Source: Acinetobacter baumannii (lineage in GTDB: Bacteria > Pseudomonadota > Gammaproteobacteria > Pseudomonadales > Moraxellaceae). Taken from it: a stretch of 64,000 nt of DNA. Shown here one piece after another: positions 47,721-57,111 of this stretch; the first letter of the stretch is position 1, and each line of letters starts with the position of its first letter. The notes under the pieces are model-generated. The model had not been told where the DNA came from. It saw nothing but the letters and a program-made list of their open reading frames with translations, and ran no database searches. The position numbers and the translations under genes are program-made. Location: assembly GCF_009759685.1 (NCBI RefSeq), contig NZ_CP046654.1, forward strand, positions 248,001 to 312,000, read 5' to 3'.

Positions 47721-48104
47721 ATGTCTCAAAAGATTAATGCAACAGATATTACTGAAGAAGAAGCGTTAAATGCTGTTTTCTTTGAGCGTGCGGATGAATT
47801 CATTAAACAAGCAAATGATTTTTGTCGCCCGCCAAAAGGCCAAAAGCCAGACCCGGCCGAGCTTCGTGGTCAAGTGAGCGCAGCCATGTTATTTGCAACT
47901 GCTCGTTTTAATACATGGGTGGCTGCCAATAATTTTAAAGATGGTAATGAAATGCGTGATGCAAAAGATCAGGTGATGTCTTACCTTCTTCAACAGTTTC
48001 AAATGATGCTTGAAGATAACTTTGATGAGTATTGTGAACAGTTCGATAACTATTTACGTTTCCGTAAGAATGAAGATTTTCATACTCACAAACACGACCA
48101 TTAA
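47721..48104 (+). CDS. DUF3144 family protein
   Basis: A 127-residue cytoplasmic protein. The DUF3144 pattern FFERADEFIKQANDF, VSAAMLFATARFNTWVAA and MMLEDNFDEYCEQF is present. The N-terminal ~85 residues are helical and the C-terminus is His-rich (FHTHKHDH), a possible metal tail. No activity is known for the family. Its terminator is shared with the M16 protease gene. Confidence 0.85.
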   Translation: MSQKINATDITEEEALNAVFFERADEFIKQANDFCRPPKGQKPDPAELRGQVSAAMLFATARFNTWVAANNFKDGNEMRDAKDQVMSYLLQQFQMMLEDNFDEYCEQFDNYLRFRKNEDFHTHKHDH

Positions 48105-48121
48105 AATATTTTACCACTCAA

Positions 48122-48150
48122 ATAAAAAGCCACTTCATGTGGCTTTTTAT
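48122..48150. terminator. bidirectional terminator between the DUF3144 gene and the M16 protease gene
   Basis: A perfect 12-bp stem ATAAAAAGCCAC / GTGGCTTTTTAT closes a 5-nt loop. Confidence 0.93.
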
Positions 48151-48161
48151 TTGGCAATTAT

Positions 48162-50924
48162 TTACTGCTTTTGTGCTTGACCATACTGGTCAGCCATAAC
48201 TTCAACAAGATTTGAAGGTTTAATATATTTTTTAATAACTGCGTTCACATCAGCAACCGTTAACTTTGTTAACTCTTGGTCATGTTTAACACGGTCAAGT
48301 AATGTTTTACCTGACTCAAGCTCTAGATTTAACATACCGTGGATATTACGTTCATCTTCTAAGGCAGTAACACGTTTCTTCATAATATCCGCCTTCGCTG
48401 CTGCAAGCTCCTGCTCTGTAATACCATGAGTAATTAAGTCATTTAGAACCTTATGAACTGAAGCAGAAACTTGTGCCGAGCGACCAGCCGTATAATTTGC
48501 ACTAATGCTTAACGCACCTACATTCGTGTCTCGATCTAATTGCAAACCAGTACCAAAGCCATATACCAATGCATTTTTTTCACGAAGCTCTTGAGCCAAA
48601 CGTGAAGAAATTTGAGATTCACCCAAAATGTAATTCATTAAAATTAATGCAGAAGCGTCAGGATGGTTTTTCCCAACTGGTAAGGCCAGTACACTTTGAT
48701 AACTACCAAACTCTCGCTGCTCAGATAAGACATGTACTTGCTGAGCAGGGAAATCAACGTGCTGAATCAAGATTTTTTCATACGGTTGTTTGCTATTCCA
48801 GCTTCCGAACTCTTGATTCAATAGCTTTTTCATTTTTTGGGCATCAAATGCACCTGTAATCGCAATTTGCGCATGATTCATGGCAAAGAAATGCTGATAA
48901 AGCTCTTTGACTTGTTCTTGAGTCACATTCTTTAATTGTTTTTTAGCCAGCTCCGGTTCAAAGTGATAACGCAAATCACCCGGCTGGTATTCTTCTACCA
49001 AGCGAGATAATGTTAGACCTGCTACCACATCCGGTTCCGTATAAGGACGATCAAGACTAGATAAGCTTTGAGATTTAATTAAATCAAATTGAGATTGTTC
49101 AAATTTAGGATTTTTCATGACCTCTAGAACAAACTTGAAAAACTCATCGAACTTTTCAGTTTTAGATTGAATATTAATGGTCATACCATTGCCATCGGCA
49201 CTTGCATAAGCTGCGCCACCTGCATCAATCGATTTATCGGCAATATCTTGCAAGCTATATTTATCAGAACCGCGAAGCAATAAATATGAAGTTAAATCAA
49301 CAACCGTACCTTTATCGAATAAAGATTTTTCAGTACCAAAATCCATAGTAATGGTGGCATAGGTACGATCATCACGGGTTTCTACAGGGAATAAAGCATA
49401 CTTCATTCCATTTTTAAGTTTTCCGCGAATGATCTTTTTCTCATTACTTTCGGCATATTGCTTAGACGTTTTTAAAAACTCGGCAACTTCTTGTTGATAA
49501 ACTTTCGGATCTTTTAAAGGCTCTGCTTTAACATCTGTTTGATCTAATGTTTTAGGCTTATCTTTTGCGTCGAGTTGTAATGCTTTCTTTTGGTCTTCTG
49601 GTGTTGGCAAAATATCGCCATCAATACGATGACCTGCAACAAGGAACTGTTTTAAGGTTTGATTTACCTCGTTGAGCTTCACTTTATCAATTGAATCTAA
49701 ATCTTTGAAATATTGGTCCCATTGCCCATCCGCTACAGTGTAATCACTTAAACGGGAACCCAAAGCAACGGCATCTTTATTGACTAACTCACCTTGCGTT
49801 TTCATTAAGCTTTTTACACGATTTAGCTCAGTCTCTGTAAAAGGTTTACCCTTTTCAATTCCAGAGAGCAAAGCGCTTTCAACTTTTTTAGGGTCATTTT
49901 TTGGTGAATAAATAGCACCTAAAAATACGACGTTAAAATCTTGATCTAGCCATGTTGATGCCTGAACGTCTGTACTAACACCTGTTTCAACCATATTTTG
50001 GTACAAATGACCACTTGGCTGCATGGTATACAACATAGGTGCGAAAGCCAGTTCCGGTTGAATTTTTGTGTTTTTACCATCCATATAGATATGGAATTTG
50101 GCCAAATCACTACCCTTTTTCACCACAAACTCACGGTTTTTGAGTTTTGTAGAATCTAACACAGGCACTTGAACAGGCTTAGGCACAGCTCTTGCAGGAA
50201 TTGGGCTAAAATATTGGTCTATCGTTTTTAAAACATCAGTTTTATCAAACTTGCCTGAAATCACCATGACCGCATTATTAGGCGCATACCAACTGCGATA
50301 GAACTGGTTCAACTCAGGCATTTTAATTGACTTAAGCTCAGGTAAATCACCAATCGGTAATCGACCTAGATATTGATTACCATAAGCCGACTTCCACATT
50401 TGATCCATCAAGACAGCAAAAGGCTGATCCATACGGACTTCACGTTCACGCTTTACGATTTCAATTTCAGAAGGCACAAATTTTTCTTGTAGAACTAATT
50501 TGTCCATGCGCTCAGATTCAAGGTACAGCACTTGATCGAGTGCTGTTTTTTCTGGACGGACAATATTGGTGTATTTGGTTGAATAGTAATCCGTGCTCGC
50601 ATTCGTCATTAACGTATATTGATCTAAACGGCGTTGGAATTCTTCACCTTTTACATTTTGCGTGCCTTTAAATGCTAAATGTTCGAGTAAATGTGCTAAA
50701 CCACTTTTACCCTGTGGATCATTTAAAGAACCCGTTAAATAAATGGTATTAATAAAGATTTTATTTTCTTTGTCATTCGGCGCAAGCACTACCCGAAAAC
50801 CATTATCTAATTTATATTCCTCAACATTTTGCTTACTTTTTACTAATGTTGTTTGTGCAAAAGAGGCAGCACTTAAACCAAAAATACATAGGGAGAGAGT
50901 CAGTTGTTTAAACTGCATAAACAT
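48162..50924 (-). CDS. M16 family zinc metalloprotease, periplasmic
   Basis: A 920-residue two-half pitrilysin-type protease. After a signal peptide (MFMQFKQLTLSLCIFGLSAASFA) the N-terminal half carries the inverted zinc motif HLLEH (78-82), with the third ligand Glu expected about 75 residues later (IVKREREVRMDQ). The C-terminal half has lost the zinc motif (MKYALFPVETRDDRTYATIT..) but keeps the fold and the REKNALVYGFG substrate loop. Such proteins clear small peptides in the periplasm. ATG 50924 or 50918 starts the signal peptide. Its only close neighbour is PhzF downstream of its promoter region. Confidence 0.93.
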   Translation of the reverse strand: MFMQFKQLTLSLCIFGLSAASFAQTTLVKSKQNVEEYKLDNGFRVVLAPNDKENKIFINTIYLTGSLNDPQGKSGLAHLLEHLAFKGTQNVKGEEFQRRLDQYTLMTNASTDYYSTKYTNIVRPEKTALDQVLYLESERMDKLVLQEKFVPSEIEIVKREREVRMDQPFAVLMDQMWKSAYGNQYLGRLPIGDLPELKSIKMPELNQFYRSWYAPNNAVMVISGKFDKTDVLKTIDQYFSPIPARAVPKPVQVPVLDSTKLKNREFVVKKGSDLAKFHIYMDGKNTKIQPELAFAPMLYTMQPSGHLYQNMVETGVSTDVQASTWLDQDFNVVFLGAIYSPKNDPKKVESALLSGIEKGKPFTETELNRVKSLMKTQGELVNKDAVALGSRLSDYTVADGQWDQYFKDLDSIDKVKLNEVNQTLKQFLVAGHRIDGDILPTPEDQKKALQLDAKDKPKTLDQTDVKAEPLKDPKVYQQEVAEFLKTSKQYAESNEKKIIRGKLKNGMKYALFPVETRDDRTYATITMDFGTEKSLFDKGTVVDLTSYLLLRGSDKYSLQDIADKSIDAGGAAYASADGNGMTINIQSKTEKFDEFFKFVLEVMKNPKFEQSQFDLIKSQSLSSLDRPYTEPDVVAGLTLSRLVEEYQPGDLRYHFEPELAKKQLKNVTQEQVKELYQHFFAMNHAQIAITGAFDAQKMKKLLNQEFGSWNSKQPYEKILIQHVDFPAQQVHVLSEQREFGSYQSVLALPVGKNHPDASALILMNYILGESQISSRLAQELREKNALVYGFGTGLQLDRDTNVGALSISANYTAGRSAQVSASVHKVLNDLITHGITEQELAAAKADIMKKRVTALEDERNIHGMLNLELESGKTLLDRVKHDQELTKLTVADVNAVIKKYIKPSNLVEVMADQYGQAQKQ

Positions 50925-51011
50925 ATAAATACCAATTAATTTGAATAATAAAAAATCAATAGTTGTGTGACTATAGTAGGAAATTTGAGCTGACTTTCAT
51001 AGTAAAGATTT

Positions 51012-51042
51012 GAAAAAAAAAGCCGTTTATTTAAACGGCCTT
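51012..51042 (-). terminator. intrinsic terminator of the PhzF-family gene
   Basis: On the minus strand AAGGCCGTTT pairs with AAACGGCTT with one bulged base, followed by a long T run. Confidence 0.85.
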
Positions 51043-51047
51043 ATATT

Positions 51048-51863
51048 TTAAGGAAAAATTTCGGCTTGCATATAAAGTTTGCCATATCCCGAAATTTCAA
51101 TACGTTCCTGATTTAAGACATTACAATACAAAACGCCTCCACGGCTAGAAGCCTGATAGGCCACAATATTATTTTTAGCGAGTTTCTCTGCCCATAGTGG
51201 CGCTATTGCGGTATGAATTGAACCAGTAACCGGGTCTTCATCAATGCCTGCGACAGGTGCAAAATAACGAGAAACACAGTCATATTGATCGTCAGCTTTT
51301 GAGGTGATTGCAACATCCATTGCTGTAGTTGTAATTGCAGTCCGTTTACCTAAGGCTTTAAGTAAGTTCATGTCAGGTTGCTCATCTAACACATCTTGCA
51401 CTGACTCATATTCAACAATGTAGGCTTGAACATTTTGATAAACTGCTTTAAACGGTTTTGTTAATGCTTGACGTAAAATAGCCGGATAATCTTCAACTTG
51501 CTGAGCTTTACGAATTGGAAAATCCATTCTGATTTTGCCGTCTTCATCTTGATGAACTACAAACAAACCTAAGTTTCGTACATGAAAATTAAGAGTCTTT
51601 TTCTCAGTAAAATCTTTAAATAATACGAAAGCACTCGCAAGAGTTGCATGCCCGCAAAAATCCACCTCAACCGTTGGAGTAAACCAACGTATTTCATAAT
51701 TTTCAGAGTCTATAATTTTTACAAAAGCAGTCTCAGATAAGTTATTTTCAAGCGCTATCTTTTGCATTAAATCAGCATCTGGCCACTCTTTTTCAACGAT
51801 CACAGCAGCCGGATTTCCACGAAATAACTCTTTGGTAAAAGCATCGACTTGATACATTTTCAT
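51048..51863 (-). CDS. PhzF-family isomerase/epimerase
   Basis: A 271-residue protein with the diaminopimelate epimerase-like two-lobe fold. Family motifs are VDAFTKELFRGNPAAVI, NNLSETAFV with the catalytic Glu in that segment, EVDFCGHATLASA and DEDPVTGSIHTAIAP. PhzF of Pseudomonas isomerises a phenazine precursor, but most family members act on unknown substrates, and no phenazine genes are near. GAGAG precedes the ATG. It is a single-gene unit with its own terminator. Confidence 0.92.
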   Translation of the reverse strand: MKMYQVDAFTKELFRGNPAAVIVEKEWPDADLMQKIALENNLSETAFVKIIDSENYEIRWFTPTVEVDFCGHATLASAFVLFKDFTEKKTLNFHVRNLGLFVVHQDEDGKIRMDFPIRKAQQVEDYPAILRQALTKPFKAVYQNVQAYIVEYESVQDVLDEQPDMNLLKALGKRTAITTTAMDVAITSKADDQYDCVSRYFAPVAGIDEDPVTGSIHTAIAPLWAEKLAKNNIVAYQASSRGGVLYCNVLNQERIEISGYGKLYMQAEIFP

Positions 51864-51965
51864 GTTAGTGCTCTCTTTCTTAATAGGCTCATTTTCGAAA
51901 ATTATTTAAAAGAAAAACAGATACAGTTTTTTAAAAATTAACATCACAGTTGCAAGTTACACATA

Positions 51966-52000
51966 TAAAAAAACGGCTCATCCAGAGTGGAGAGCCGTTT
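51966..52000 (-). terminator. intrinsic terminator of tcyP
   Basis: AAACGGCTC pairs with GAGCCGTTT around a 12-nt loop, followed on the minus strand by a T run. Confidence 0.85.
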
Positions 52001-52011
52001 AATATTAACTC

Positions 52012-53406
52012 TTAATGATGTTGAGTTAATTCAATTTCATCTTCGCTATTCATTATAGCTTTGTCGGTCTGCCCCATAAATTGGCTTGTAACTACACCAG
52101 CAGTCATCGAACCATTTACGTTTAACGCAGTACGTCCCATATCAATGAGTGGTTCAATTGAAATAAGAAGAGCAACCAATGTTACAGGTAAGCCCATAGC
52201 AGGAAGTACGATCAATGCTGCGAAAGTTGCACCACCACCAACACCTGCTACGCCAATTGAACTTAAAGTCACAATACCCACTAACGAAGCAATCCACATT
52301 GGGTCTAGGGTGTTAATACCCATAGTTGGCGCAACCATGACTGCGAGCATGGCTGGATATAAACCCGCACAACCATTTTGTCCAATAGTGGCACCAAAAG
52401 AAGCAGAGAAACTTGCAATAGACTCAGGCACGCCCAAACGACGAGTTTGCGCTTCAATGCTCAGTGGAATACTTGCAGCACTTGAACGACTCGTAAATGC
52501 GAATGTTAGAACGGGAGCAACTTTCTTGAAGAACTTAAGTGGAGAAACACCAGTCAGAGTCAAAATAATGGCATGCACGACGAACATAATCGCCAAACCT
52601 AAATAAGACGCCACCAAGAAACCACCTAGGTTCAAGATATCTGCGACATTTGAACTTGCCACAACTTTCGTCATTAGGGCAAAAACACCATATGGTGTAA
52701 GCGTCATCACTAAACGAACAAGCTTCATTACCCAAGACTGTAATGTCTGAATAGCCGTCAGAATACGTTGACCTTTTTCTGCATCATCTTTCATTAAGTT
52801 GAGTGCTGCTATCCCTAAAAAGACAGCAAAGATAACCACGCTAATAATTGAAGTCGGATTTGCACCCGTTAACTCAGCAAAAGGGTTACTCGGAATAAAA
52901 GAAAGAATAAATTGCGGTACACTTAAGTCTGTTACTTTACCCACATAGTCAGTCTGAATTGCAGTAAGTCGAGCTGTTTCAGCCGCCCCTTGTACCAAAC
53001 CTTTGGCAGTTAAACCAAACAAATTCGTCACAAATACCCCAACCAGCGCAGCGATGAGTGTGGTAAATAACAAAGTCCCGATGGTGTAGAAGCTGATTTT
53101 TCCTAAAGAAGAAGCTTGGTGTAGCTTCGCTACCGCACCTAAAATCGAAACAAAGACCAAAGGCATCACGACCATTTGTAAAAGTTTTACATAGCCGTTA
53201 CCAACAATATTAAACCAGCTAATAGATTCAGCAAGAATCGGATGGCCACCGCCATAAATCAAATGTAGTCCTAAACCAAACACTACACCTAAAATTAAGC
53301 CAGCTAGAACTTTTTTAGATAAGCTCCAGTCCGTTTTACGTGTTTGGGCGAGTAAAAATATTAACCCGACAAAAACCACAATATTGATGATTAAGGGTAT
53401 ATTCAT
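52012..53406 (-). CDS. tcyP: L-cystine:cation symporter TcyP
   Basis: A 464-residue dicarboxylate/amino acid:cation symporter (DAACS) family carrier. It is closely similar to E. coli YdjN/TcyP by recall, including [38 protein letters not shown] and [17 protein letters not shown]. The two re-entrant hairpins and the last helices NMDxGRTxxN-like ([13 protein letters not shown]) form the substrate and cation sites. I start at ATG 53406 (MNIPLI), which matches the E. coli N-terminus and has GGAG at proper distance; ATG 53436 has no ribosome-binding site. It should supply cystine, so CysB-type control is likely but no site was identified. Confidence 0.92.
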   Translation of the reverse strand: MNIPLIINIVVFVGLIFLLAQTRKTDWSLSKKVLAGLILGVVFGLGLHLIYGGGHPILAESISWFNIVGNGYVKLLQMVVMPLVFVSILGAVAKLHQASSLGKISFYTIGTLLFTTLIAALVGVFVTNLFGLTAKGLVQGAAETARLTAIQTDYVGKVTDLSVPQFILSFIPSNPFAELTGANPTSIISVVIFAVFLGIAALNLMKDDAEKGQRILTAIQTLQSWVMKLVRLVMTLTPYGVFALMTKVVASSNVADILNLGGFLVASYLGLAIMFVVHAIILTLTGVSPLKFFKKVAPVLTFAFTSRSSAASIPLSIEAQTRRLGVPESIASFSASFGATIGQNGCAGLYPAMLAVMVAPTMGINTLDPMWIASLVGIVTLSSIGVAGVGGGATFAALIVLPAMGLPVTLVALLISIEPLIDMGRTALNVNGSMTAGVVTSQFMGQTDKAIMNSEDEIELTQHH

Positions 53407-53603
53407 TCCCAAACTCCAAATTATTGCTTGTGTCATCTTTTAAGGGGGCATATTTGACCATAGCCGGCCTATATAAACTACCCTTTTCAACAATTTTCTA
53501 GCATGCAGATCATTACCGATCTGAATGAGAATATAAAATGACTTTTAAATACATATATATCACTTTTAAAACATAAGTTACGTTAGATATTTATGTATAA
53601 AAA

Positions 53604-54485
53604 TTAAGCGCATTTCTGTATAAATTGTTGCTCAATAAAACAAATAAACTGCTTTAGATTACTGCCCCATGTTTCAGGAGGCTGAGCGACCAAATAAGTA
53701 GTGAAATGTGCAGATTCAGTGTTAATTTCAAAACAACTTAATGAGACTTTATCGGCTACTTTATTCAGATATGACTTTGGCAATAAAGCAAAACCGACAC
53801 CTAATTCCACACAGCTTACAATGCCATCCAGACTGCCCATTTCCATAATTTGCGAAGGTGGCACACTGTGATCATTTAAAAACAACTCAATTGCATGCCG
53901 ATAGGAACATCCTTGTCGAAATGCAATAAATCGAGTCTTTGCGAGGGTGGCAATGTCGGGAAAAATAATTTGTTGTTTTGGGCAAACCAAAACCAGTTGT
54001 TCTTGCCACACCGGAAAACTATATAGCTCTGGAATCACATATTTAGAAGCGACAAAAGCACAATCGACTTCTCCTTGTTGCACAGCATTTAACAAATATC
54101 CTGTCGGGTGAGTTTGAAGTTCGAGCGGCAAATTCGGATGTTGCTGCATACATTCATTAAGCAATTGAGGAAGTCGTATTGCTGCTGTCGTTTCCATACT
54201 GCCCAAACGAATAGTTTCATTCGGGTCAATATCACCTTCTCGGAAGATTGTCTTCGCTTTATTATGCAGTGCGATCATTTGCACAGCATAACTATGTAGC
54301 TGGTGTCCTGCATTGGTTAATGTAACGGGGTTATGACGATTTAATAAAATCACACCTAACTCTTCTTCAAGCTTTTTCACGTGGCTCGTGATATTGGATT
54401 GAACCGTACACATTTTTTGTGCAGCCAATGAAAAACTTCCACTCTCTGCAACCGCTAAAAAAAACTCTAAAGACTTAAGCAACAT
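53604..54485 (-). CDS. LysR-family regulator, divergent from an MFS transporter
   Basis: A 293-residue regulator: helix-turn-helix FSLAAQKMCTVQSNITSHVKKLEEELG, then a co-inducer domain beginning ETIRLGSMETTAAIRLPQLL. This subgroup (CMCVQSNxTxRxKKLE) is often linked to efflux or metabolite export. It is divergent from the YbfB/YjiJ-type MFS gene; a TATCT-N7-AGATA dyad lies in the shared promoter next to its own start, so autoregulation and control of the transporter are likely. Confidence 0.9.
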   Translation of the reverse strand: MLLKSLEFFLAVAESGSFSLAAQKMCTVQSNITSHVKKLEEELGVILLNRHNPVTLTNAGHQLHSYAVQMIALHNKAKTIFREGDIDPNETIRLGSMETTAAIRLPQLLNECMQQHPNLPLELQTHPTGYLLNAVQQGEVDCAFVASKYVIPELYSFPVWQEQLVLVCPKQQIIFPDIATLAKTRFIAFRQGCSYRHAIELFLNDHSVPPSQIMEMGSLDGIVSCVELGVGFALLPKSYLNKVADKVSLSCFEINTESAHFTTYLVAQPPETWGSNLKQFICFIEQQFIQKCA

Positions 54486-54490
54486 GCCAC

Positions 54491-54507
54491 TATCTCAAAA
54501 CAAGATA
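54491..54507. promoter_or_regulatory. LysR-type dyad between the regulator and the MFS gene
   Basis: TATCT and AGATA face each other across 7 bp, six bases upstream of the LysR start. Length and symmetry fit a LysR box; binding is not shown. Confidence 0.4.
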
Positions 54508-54581
54508 ATTAATATCATATTAAATCATTTCTAATGATAAATAAACTCGCTTTTAATAATAAAAAAATTGAGAGATTTCTC

Positions 54582-55760
54582 ATGTCTACATTCTATCGAA
54601 TGAGCCTGCTTGTCTTTTTAGCGACTTGCCTAGGAATTGGTATTTTTAGATTTTCCTATACCGCACTCATGCCTATTATGATTGTGCAATATGGATGGAC
54701 TCATGATTTTGCAAGCTATTTAGGAAGTGCAAATTTATTGGGCTATCTGGTTGGCGCATTATTGGCACTGTTTAGCATTAAAGAAAAATCTATACCCGCT
54801 TTGATTATAACTTCGGCGGTTTTAGGTAGCTTAAGCCTACTCTGCTGTTCTTTTATACACATGTCTTTGGCTTGGTTTGTTCTCTGGCGCACCATTTCAG
54901 GTATCGCAGGTGGCCTACTCATGATTTTGGCACCTAGCTTTGCCATGAAAAATATTGCAATTAGCCAAAGGCTCAAAGTCAATTTTTTAGGGTTTAGTGG
55001 TATTGGCGCAGGCGTGTTATCTGCCACTCTCATTATTCCTGCACTTAAAAATATGCCTGTTCAATATGTCTGGGAAATTTTTGCCGCCATTTCCATTATT
55101 GGCAGTTTGGTACTTTTTCAGTTATTAAGGCACCCACCTACCGAGTCCGTTCAAACGGCCAATCACGCTCCTCAAAACTTCAAACATTCACGTTTAGGAC
55201 TGGTCATTATTATTGCTTATATGTGCAGTGCTTTTGCATATATCCCTCACTCTTTGTTTTGGATGGACTATTTATCGGGGACCCTACATTTTCCATTGCA
55301 ACAACGAAACTTATTTTGGGTTCTTTATGGAGTCGGAAGTTATGTTGGCGCCTTTGTGGCGTATTGTTTAAGCCGCCTTATTGGATATTTGCAGGCAATT
55401 AAATGTCTATACGGTGTCTATTGCTTGGCAGTTGCCCTACCATTTTTTTCACATGCTACTGCTTTGCTCACTTTATCGTCCTTTCTTACAGGTTTACTCA
55501 CACCTGCCACCGTATTTATTAGCTCTTACAGTCTGCTACAGATTTATGAACAGCGTTATCAAAAAATCTGGAGCCTTGCCACCATTGGGTTTGCCAGCAC
55601 TCAGTTATTAGGTGGCGTTGTTATTAGTACTTTACATCACTTGCATTGGTCTTATGCCCACCTGTTTTTAATGGGCGGTATTGTTTTGTTATTTGCATTG
55701 AGCCTTTTAATTCCTATCCGTTCATCCATGCCGAACACTCTCGGAGAAACCGAAACGTGA
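54582..55760 (+). CDS. YbfB/YjiJ-family MFS transporter
   Basis: A 392-residue, 12-helix major facilitator. The YbfB/YjiJ start is visible: LGIGIFRFSYTALMPIMI, then GWTHDFASYLGSANLLGYLVGALLA and the loop after helix 4 FVLWRTISGIAGGLLMILAPSF. The substrate is unknown. ATG 54582 is preferred (MSTFYRMSL), because GAGAG lies eight bases upstream; ATG 54534 adds a charged N-terminus without a site. It is divergent from a LysR gene, and its stop overlaps the start of a 41-residue protein gene (GTGA), so the two are coupled. Confidence 0.9.
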   Translation: MSTFYRMSLLVFLATCLGIGIFRFSYTALMPIMIVQYGWTHDFASYLGSANLLGYLVGALLALFSIKEKSIPALIITSAVLGSLSLLCCSFIHMSLAWFVLWRTISGIAGGLLMILAPSFAMKNIAISQRLKVNFLGFSGIGAGVLSATLIIPALKNMPVQYVWEIFAAISIIGSLVLFQLLRHPPTESVQTANHAPQNFKHSRLGLVIIIAYMCSAFAYIPHSLFWMDYLSGTLHFPLQQRNLFWVLYGVGSYVGAFVAYCLSRLIGYLQAIKCLYGVYCLAVALPFFSHATALLTLSSFLTGLLTPATVFISSYSLLQIYEQRYQKIWSLATIGFASTQLLGGVVISTLHHLHWSYAHLFLMGGIVLLFALSLLIPIRSSMPNTLGETET

Positions 55761-55882
55761 AAACTTTATTCTTTCCTCTCTTTTTGATTGTTTTCGTACT
55801 CCTTATTCAGGCTTTAGACCAAAGCTATCAAAAGAAAATTGGTGTTTCTAAGCCCCAGAAACATCCAGAATTTATGCAATAA
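55757..55882 (+). CDS. 41-residue single-helix membrane protein, coupled to the MFS gene
   Basis: A small gene starting at GTG 55757, which overlaps the transporter stop codon by 3 bp (GTGA). The Shine-Dalgarno GGAGA lies about eight bases upstream, inside the MFS gene. The product, MKTLFFPLFLIVFVLLIQAL followed by DQSYQKKIGVSKPQKHPEFMQ, has one membrane helix and a short polar tail. The stop is immediately followed by a terminator, so it ends the operon. It may be a helper subunit of the transporter, like the small partners of some efflux pumps; this is inference. Confidence 0.7.
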   Translation: MKTLFFPLFLIVFVLLIQALDQSYQKKIGVSKPQKHPEFMQ

Positions 55883-55883
55883 A

Positions 55884-55912
55884 AAAAGCCCCTATACATA
55901 AGGGGCTTTTCC
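55884..55912 (+). terminator. intrinsic terminator of the MFS / small-protein operon
   Basis: AAAAGCCCCT pairs with AGGGGCTTTT around a 7-nt loop. Confidence 0.9.
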
Positions 55913-56011
55913 ATTGAGTAGTCGTATATTGCCAAAATAAAAATTAATGAATAGATCAGTAGAACAAACCGCATAACAGCTATTTTAGTACGCTTATTAA
56001 AAACGCTTAAC

Positions 56012-56036
56012 TGACAAAAAATGTCATATTATGTCA
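56012..56036. promoter_or_regulatory. 10-bp-phased TGACA/TGTCA half-sites before the tandem membrane genes
   Basis: TGACA (56012), TGTCA (56022) and TGTCA (56032) start exactly 10 bp apart; the first two form an inverted repeat with an A5 spacer. This is about 75 bp upstream of the gene at 56109. It resembles Pho half-sites in sequence but the spacing is 10, not 11. Confidence 0.35.
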
Positions 56037-56108
56037 ATGTAGAGAGCTATTTTCTGATCTATATTCAGTCAAAATTTATAATTTTTAATACTTAAAATTG
56101 AGCAAAAC

Positions 56109-56519
56109 ATGAGCAATAACAATTACATTGATGAGCTTTTAAAGCTCTTGGCGATGTTCGCTTTTATCGGTGTTTTATTACTGGTATTTAAGTGTCAGAC
56201 CATCTTTGCACTGGATATGACAACATCATACGAAGTCTCGGTAAGGATTGTTATCTATATTGTCACAGCAGCTATTTTGGGCTTTTTAACACGCAATCAT
56301 ATTGAGTTTACAACACAATTTTTAATTGCTGTTCCATTTGCATACTTTTGGCTAGAGCCAATTCTTGACTACAAGGCCATTCAAACTATCCCAGATGTTC
56401 CGTTTTATCTCTCGGGTCATGGTCAAAGTTTAGGACTACTCATCGTGATCATATTTTGTTTTGCCTTATGGGTATTTAAAGAAACAACCTCAAACTCGCT
56501 TGAGTCTCAAAATGTCTAA
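56109..56519 (+). CDS. four-helix membrane protein of unknown function, tandem copy 1
   Basis: A 136-residue protein with four hydrophobic segments. It has no known family that I recognise. The C-terminal half has LEPILDYKAIQTIPDVPFYLSGHGQSLG, a segment matched in the next gene by IRPILNYKMTHTIGNVPLYATHHGQGL. The shared Pro, Tyr-Lys, Thr-Ile, Val-Pro and His-Gly-Gln residues lie between helices 3 and 4 and look functionally conserved. The two genes are diverged tandem duplicates. Start ATG 56109 has no strong ribosome-binding site. Confidence 0.75.
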   Translation: MSNNNYIDELLKLLAMFAFIGVLLLVFKCQTIFALDMTTSYEVSVRIVIYIVTAAILGFLTRNHIEFTTQFLIAVPFAYFWLEPILDYKAIQTIPDVPFYLSGHGQSLGLLIVIIFCFALWVFKETTSNSLESQNV

Positions 56520-56627
56520 ATGAGGATTTTTAGGGAGTTTTATAAAGTTAAAAATCGTCACTGTACTATATGTTTCTATAATATATATTTTAAGCAAATT
56601 AATTTATATCAATTAAAAACTCTAAAA

Positions 56628-57011
56628 ATGTTCAATGTATCAAACCCAGCAAATGCCGTTGTTGTAGGTATTATCGCAATAATTGCTACAGTTAGTCTTC
56701 TGATATGGAAGTTTAATTTTTATCTCGGTATAGATATATACACCAGTGGAGAGGTGCTATTTAAAACATTATTGTATGCCGCCCTAATAGGACTATTTAG
56801 TTACTATTTTCGCCATACAATTAAAATTAGTAATACAGTGATTTTATCATTACCGCTTTTTTTCTTTTGTATTCGGCCTATTCTAAACTACAAAATGACG
56901 CATACCATTGGAAATGTACCACTGTATGCAACACATCATGGGCAAGGCTTAATATTGCTGAGTTTAACGATATTAGCATGTATATTGTGGGCCTATACGG
57001 CTAATTCTTAG
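56628..57011 (+). CDS. four-helix membrane protein of unknown function, tandem copy 2
   Basis: A 127-residue paralogue of the preceding protein, with the same four-helix pattern and the motif PILNYK..TIGNVPLY..HHGQGL between helices 3 and 4. I take ATG 56628 (MFNVSN) as start; the open frame reaches back to the stop of copy 1, but the earlier 36 codons (MRIFREFYKVKNRH..) read unlike a membrane protein start and have no ribosome-binding site. The 108 bp between the copies has no terminator, so both may be on one transcript. Function unknown. Confidence 0.72.
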   Translation: MFNVSNPANAVVVGIIAIIATVSLLIWKFNFYLGIDIYTSGEVLFKTLLYAALIGLFSYYFRHTIKISNTVILSLPLFFFCIRPILNYKMTHTIGNVPLYATHHGQGLILLSLTILACILWAYTANS

Positions 57012-57077
57012 CTAAAATTTTAACGTTTAATATTCTTATTTTTTATTATTTTTCAAAATTATAAATCTAAAGACTTT

Positions 57078-57101
57078 AAAAGCCCTCAATTGAGGGCTTT
57101 T
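57078..57101. terminator. bidirectional terminator between the tandem membrane genes and icd
   Basis: AAAAGCCCTCAA is followed directly by its reverse complement TTGAGGGCTTTT, so the loop must form from the central bases. Confidence 0.85.
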
Positions 57102-57111
57102 CTATGAAAGT

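Noticed and set aside
51048..51863. Phenazine biosynthesis cluster
   Set aside because: Only a lone PhzF-family gene is present; such proteins are common without phenazine production.
52061..52606. 181-codon plus-strand frame inside tcyP
   Set aside because: Antisense to a well-conserved transporter; composition reflects complement of hydrophobic codons.
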